From the NCBI GenBank assembly GCA_036522155.1, contig DATDGI010000462.1, positions 1 to 17,721 of the forward strand: a stretch of 17,721 nt of DNA. The letters run 5' to 3'. Every line of letters starts with the position of its first letter. The first letter of the stretch is position 1. Shown here in pieces: positions 15,005 through 17,721 of this stretch. The notes beneath the pieces were generated by a model. That model was given only the letters and a program-made list of their open reading frames with translations. It ran no database searches and was not told where the DNA came from. The translations under genes and the position numbers were made by a program. This DNA is from UBA9676 sp036522155. GTDB lineage: Bacteria > Actinomycetota > Actinomycetes > Streptosporangiales > Streptosporangiaceae.

Positions 15005-15548
15005 CCTCCCAACAGCTATCCCAGTGGCGCGATGAGCTGAGAGCACGTCTCCCGTTGGCGCCGCTCAGGTGCTTCCGGTTACCCTCTGCCCATACGGCTT
15101 CGGCCGCTTCTTCTGCCGCCGCGTAGGTAGCCTTGCCAGCTTCCCTGCCGGTCCGGAAGGCATCGATCTCAGCCATCAGTCGTCGGCTGGCCGCAGTTAC
15201 GAGCTCTTCCTTGGCCTGCATATCGGCGTGCTGGCGGCGCAGATCGGCGAGCTGGTCGTTGACGCTCTGGGTCGTGGCAGCTTGCCGTTCCAGTTCCCCG
15301 ATCTGCAGCTCCAGTCGCTTACGCGAAGTAGCCATGCCGGCAACGGCCCTGCGCACATGCCGAAGCGTCACGAGGTGCCGCTGAGATGCGGCATCCAGAC
15401 CGGGCTGCGCGATCCAGAACCCGATCTTGCCCAGCAGCCAGCGTGACGCGTCGGGTGGCGGCATTCCGTGCCAGGCATTGTGCACGTAGGCACTCAACCG
15501 GGCCGCCCACTGTTCAACCCCGGAAGTTATCCGGCTCTGGTACCCCAT
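14952..15548 (-). CDS. Shortened PspA/IM30-like coiled-coil protein
   Basis: A 198-residue protein whose centre matches the helical core of PspA/IM30, the membrane-remodelling phage-shock protein. Matching segments are VAGMATSRKRLELQIGEL (69-86), then LADLRRQHADMQAKEELVTA (100-119), then SRRLMAEIDAFRTGREAGKA (121-140) and TYAAAEEA. Compared with usual actinobacterial PspA, the long helical hairpin is shortened and the C-terminal region is missing. Residues 155-198 (ending in an Arg/Ser/Trp-rich stretch) look unlike the family. The N-terminal 60 residues (WAARLSAYVHNAWHGMPPP and LLGKIGFWIAQPGLD) are unfamiliar and partly amphipathic. The start at 15548 has GGGAGG four bases upstream and a promoter 35 nt further up. 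The 3' end overlaps the convergent SHOCT gene by 53 nt, which may explain the odd tail. Confidence 0.65.
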   Translation of the reverse strand: MGYQSRITSGVEQWAARLSAYVHNAWHGMPPPDASRWLLGKIGFWIAQPGLDAASQRHLVTLRHVRRAVAGMATSRKRLELQIGELERQAATTQSVNDQLADLRRQHADMQAKEELVTAASRRLMAEIDAFRTGREAGKATYAAAEEAAEAVWAEGNRKHLSGANGRRALSSSRHWDSCWEVSFRRGSWPSRPRTPRR

Positions 15549-15582
15549 GCCGCCTCCCGCATGGACCTGTCCTCTAACGAGT

Positions 15583-15611
15583 ACTATCGCATGTCGGACA
15601 GATACGCTCAA
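15583..15611 (-). promoter_or_regulatory. Candidate promoter of the PspA-like gene
   Basis: On the minus strand, TTGAGC (15611-15606) and GATAGT (15588-15583) are separated by 17 nt. Each is a 4/6 match to the housekeeping consensus. Transcription would start near 15576, about 28 nt before the ATG at 15548. This shows that the longer open frame up to 15785 is not all coding. Confidence 0.5.
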
Positions 15612-15795
15612 TTCCGATCTGCCCCGGCAGCGCGCCTGCCGGGCGATCGCGGACGCGCTGAGCGCCCCGGCCGCCCGGGAACGGCGCCAGGAGCGCCAGG
15701 AGATAGTGCACCAATGCGGCGGCCGGTCATGGTTGGGTTGATGGTGTGACCGCAGCGAGCGGCACCGGCGCCGCTCCCGCACCATGGAGGTTCCG

Positions 15796-16215
15796 ATGAG
15801 CCAGGACGACTTCCCCGCACCACAGGCCGGCTTTGTGGTAACTCACTTCCTGGTGGTCTCCGACCAGGACCGATCCCGCGAGTTCTACCAGTCAGTGTTC
15901 GGGGCAACGGTGCTCCTGGAACGCGACCCCGTCATCCTGCGGCTCGCCAATAGCTGGCTCATTCTCAACGTGGGCGGCGGCCCGACCGATGACAAGCCCA
16001 CGGTGACGCTCACGACTCCGCCCGACCCCAATCAGACCAGCGCATTCCTCAACCTCAGGGTGGCCGACATCCATGCGGCCTACGCGGAGTGGTCGGCCAG
16101 AGGCGCCGAGTTCCTCACCGAGCCCAAGGACCACGGCCGCGAAATCCGCGCCTATATCCGCGACCCCGACGGGCACCTGATCGAGGTCGGCCAGTCAACG
16201 GCGCGGCCGGGTTAG
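15796..16215 (+). CDS. VOC family (glyoxalase/bleomycin-resistance-like) protein
   Basis: A 139-residue vicinal-oxygen-chelate fold protein with two beta-alpha-beta-beta-beta modules. The first has VTHFLVVSDQDRSREFYQSV (15-34), with His17 as the first metal-ligand position. The second has LNLRVADIHAAYAEWSARGA (86-105) and the classic ending YIRDPDGHLIEVGQ (120-133), with Glu130 as the last ligand. Members include glyoxalases, dioxygenases and antibiotic-binding proteins, so the reaction cannot be stated. An in-frame codon at 15784 is possible, but GGAGG five bases before the ATG at 15796 decides the start. It appears monocistronic: the flanking genes are divergent (PspA-like) or about 200 nt away (membrane anchor). 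Confidence 0.9.
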   Translation: MSQDDFPAPQAGFVVTHFLVVSDQDRSREFYQSVFGATVLLERDPVILRLANSWLILNVGGGPTDDKPTVTLTTPPDPNQTSAFLNLRVADIHAAYAEWSARGAEFLTEPKDHGREIRAYIRDPDGHLIEVGQSTARPG

Positions 16216-16354
16216 CACGCCAGGACGCGCACGCTTGTCCGTCAGGGCCTTCCTCTGATTGCGGATTACTGGCGTCGTCGCAGGCTGAGCCCGGTGACCG
16301 TGCTGGCCGTACCTCAGGTCCGGGTGTCCGCACGCTGGTTCTCCTGCTCGCGTG

Positions 16355-16675
16355 TGGCGAGCATTGAGATGCAGGTGCCGGAGTGGCCGGCACCGCAGAT
16401 CACAGGAGGTATTCCGATGCACGCACCGACTGACAACGTCCCTTCCTCGCGATCCGCCCTCATGAGATTCCTGGTCAGGTCATGGGAATACCGCCGCCCC
16501 CATGTGTGGGTGCGTGTGCGCGTTGCCTGTGGCGTCTTCAACCTCTTCCTCGGCGTCCTCCTGCTCGCTTCCGCCCCCTGGCTAGGGTCACTGGCCTGGG
16601 TGGGAGCGGTGCCGCTAGCGGGGGCGGTACTGATCTTCTGGACCGCCTACCGCCTGCAGACCAGTGTCCAGAGCT
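16355..16675 (+). repeat. Upstream copy of a tandem imperfect repeat (kinase 5' region)
   Basis: This about 320-bp segment is similar to 16838-17158, offset by 483-486 nt. It includes a 17-bp identical block at the start (16355-16371) in the untranslated region, a matching ribosome site, and a 31-bp identical block at 16471-16501. Homology covers the leader and two membrane helices, then ends at the truncated copy's stop. Confidence 0.8.
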
Positions 16676-16677
16676 AG
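16417..16677 (+). CDS. 86-aa membrane protein, truncated paralogue of the adjacent kinase's anchor
   Basis: An 86-residue protein of two membrane helices (about 36-52 and 57-79). It is about 70% identical over some 80 residues to the first part of the histidine kinase that begins 486 nt downstream. Shared blocks include LMRFLVRSWEYRRP (15-28), VRVACG, LGVLLLAS and LIFWT-YRLQ. It ends (LQTSVQS) just where the kinase continues into its cytoplasmic signalling helix, so it has no dimerisation, phosphoacceptor or ATPase domain. The ATG has AGGAGG six bases upstream and in-frame integrity is preserved, so it may be expressed. It could be a decaying duplicate or a small partner that inserts beside the kinase. 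The frame is open from 16294, but only the start at 16417 matches the kinase copy. Confidence 0.75.
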   Translation: MHAPTDNVPSSRSALMRFLVRSWEYRRPHVWVRVRVACGVFNLFLGVLLLASAPWLGSLAWVGAVPLAGAVLIFWTAYRLQTSVQS

Positions 16678-16837
16678 CCTGGCAGCATCTTCCTGTAGCG
16701 GGATCGATCAACCCTCGGCCCGCTTGGGGAGATGCTTCCGCTCTCCGGCTGAGGCGACTGACCAGCGGTCCGGCCCTGCCGTGCCAGCGCGGGGCATATT
16801 CACGCTTGACACCGGTCCTTCCCAGGCTTCGCGGGCC

Positions 16838-17158
16838 TGGCGAGCATTGAGATGTGGGTGACCAGAGTGACCAGGGCATCGCAGGTCACTGGAGGCGTCC
16901 CGGTGCACGCACCCGTTGCCAGCTTCGCTTCCTCGCAGCCCGTCCTCATGAGATTTCTGGTCAGGTCATGGGAATACCGCCGCCCCCGTCTCTGGGTGGG
17001 TGTGCGCGTTGCCTGTGGCATCTTCAACGTCGTTCTGGGCGTCCTTCTGCTCGCTTCATTCACCTGGTTGGGGCCGCTGACTTGGTTGGCGGCGCTGCCG
17101 CTAGCCGGGGCGGCGCTGATCTTCTGGACCGTCTACCGCCTGCAGCAGGACAGCGTCC
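16838..17158 (+). repeat. Downstream copy of the tandem imperfect repeat
   Basis: The partner of 16355-16675. It carries the identical 17-bp block at 16838-16854 and the 31-bp identical block at 16957-16987, and covers the leader and membrane-anchor codons of the complete kinase. Confidence 0.8.
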
Positions 17159-17721
17159 TCCGGGTTCGTGAGCTGGAGGAGTCCCGGGCTCACGTGGTGG
17201 ACGACTCGGCGGCGAGGCTGCGCCGGATCGAGCGGGACCTGCACGACGGCGCGCAGGCCCAGATGGTCGCCGTCGCCATGAAGCTGGGCCTGGCCAGGGA
17301 GAAACTCGGCCGCACGATCGCTGGGACCACAATCGCCGGGACCCGGCAGGCCGACCTGGAGCGGGCCCTGGAGCTGGTCGACGCTGCCCACCGCGGCGCC
17401 AAGGAGGCCATCACCGAGCTGCGTGACCTGGCCCGCGGCATCCACCCGCCAGTGCTGGACCACGGTCTGGGCATCGCCCTGACCAGCCTTGCCGCCCGCA
17501 GCGAGGTGCCGGTTGAGCTGGTCATCGACGTGCCCGAGCGCCCGTCAGCCGCGATCGAGACCATCGCCTACTTCTGCGCCGCGGAACTGCTGGCCAACGT
17601 CGCCAAGCACAGCGGCGCCCAGCATGCCACGCTGGAAGCAGTCCACACGCCCGGGCTGCTGCGGATCCGGGTCAGCGACGATGGCACCGGCGGCGCCCAC
17701 GTCGAGGCCCGCGGCGGCCTG
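16903..17721 (+). CDS. NarL-type sensor histidine kinase (HisKA_3), 3'-partial
   Basis: The first 273 residues of a kinase whose frame is open at the right edge. Two membrane helices (about 35-52 and 57-79) joined by a very short loop leave almost no extracytoplasmic domain, so it probably senses within the membrane or through a partner. A coiled linker (about 82-105) leads to the HisKA_3 dimerisation domain with the phosphoacceptor motif RIERDLHDGAQAQMVAVAMK (His114). LRDLARGIHPPVLDHGLG (173-190) is typical of the family. The HATPase domain begins with the N-box AAELLANVAKHSGA (226-239, Asn232) and the start of the G1 box (SDDGTGG, about 258-264); the rest is cut off. GTG at 16903 has GGAGG seven bases upstream. 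A LuxR-type response regulator is expected just beyond the window. Confidence 0.92.
   Translation, partial: MHAPVASFASSQPVLMRFLVRSWEYRRPRLWVGVRVACGIFNVVLGVLLLASFTWLGPLTWLAALPLAGAALIFWTVYRLQQDSVLRVRELEESRAHVVDDSAARLRRIERDLHDGAQAQMVAVAMKLGLAREKLGRTIAGTTIAGTRQADLERALELVDAAHRGAKEAITELRDLARGIHPPVLDHGLGIALTSLAARSEVPVELVIDVPERPSAAIETIAYFCAAELLANVAKHSGAQHATLEAVHTPGLLRIRVSDDGTGGAHVEARGGL

Noticed and set aside
15549..15785. 79-codon N-terminal extension of the PspA-like gene
   Set aside because: A promoter lies inside it and a good ribosome site precedes the ATG at 15548; the extension is Arg/Ser-rich and looks non-coding.
16216..16416. Promoter for the 86-aa anchor gene (TTGTCC at 16235)
   Set aside because: No acceptable -10 hexamer lies 16-18 nt downstream.
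16806..16834. TTGACA at 16806 as a promoter for the NarL-type kinase
   Set aside because: The -35 is perfect but the sequence at the expected -10 position is GC-rich without a match; it may belong to an alternative sigma factor, but I cannot support it.
1..17721. tRNA/rRNA genes, CRISPR arrays, transposases, integrases or att sites
   Set aside because: No candidate for any of these was seen on either strand.

Overview
The window is very GC-rich with tightly packed genes and several 4-bp stop/start overlaps. It also has an F420-type PPOX flavoenzyme family member, a PadR-ABC operon, DUF1707 and SHOCT small-domain proteins and a NarL-type kinase. Together these point to a chromosomal stretch of a high-GC Actinomycetota (streptomycete/streptosporangial style). 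I cannot name the genus. I saw no tRNA, rRNA, CRISPR array, insertion sequence or integrase.

Layout. (1) 2-1533, plus strand: the end of a small membrane protein, a GNAT acetyltransferase and a PPOX-class F420-dependent oxidoreductase, closed by a GC hairpin. (2) 1666-4009, plus: a GAP/Sap-type six-helix membrane protein followed 17 nt later by a SulP anion transporter with a STAS tail. (3) 4095-7803, plus: a three-gene, translationally coupled phosphorelay made of a membrane histidine kinase, a stand-alone receiver and a receiver-kinase-receiver hybrid. It has no DNA-binding output domain. (4) 11286-7812, minus: a PadR regulator, an ABC ATPase and an FtsX-type permease, each overlapping the next by 4 nt, with a palindrome in front of padR. 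(5) 11366-12678: a YciI-like protein (minus) divergent from an APH(6)/hydroxyurea-type kinase (plus). (6) 12825-15548: a cluster of small, mostly membrane-linked proteins. These are a 55-aa one-helix protein, a superinfection-immunity-domain protein, a DUF1707 protein, a SHOCT protein and a shortened PspA/IM30-like coiled-coil protein that converges on and overlaps the SHOCT gene. (7) 15796-end, plus: a VOC protein, then an 86-aa membrane protein that is a tandem partial copy of the N-terminal membrane anchor of the NarL-type histidine kinase next to it. That kinase runs off the right edge.

How the genes work together. The phosphorelay probably senses something at the membrane and passes phosphate among its own three proteins, acting on partners elsewhere. 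The padR operon looks like an autoregulated drug- or lipid-export module. The 12.8-15.5 kb cluster has an envelope-stress flavour (PspA-like, DUF1707, SHOCT, small membrane proteins), but this is inference from domain content. The most unusual local structure is the roughly 320-bp tandem duplication at 16355-17158, which leaves a catalytic-domain-less copy of a kinase anchor directly upstream of the complete kinase.

No gene-free stretch exceeds 300 bases. The longest gaps (12993-13200, 16216-16416, 16678-16902, 14226-14416) are described where something was seen.
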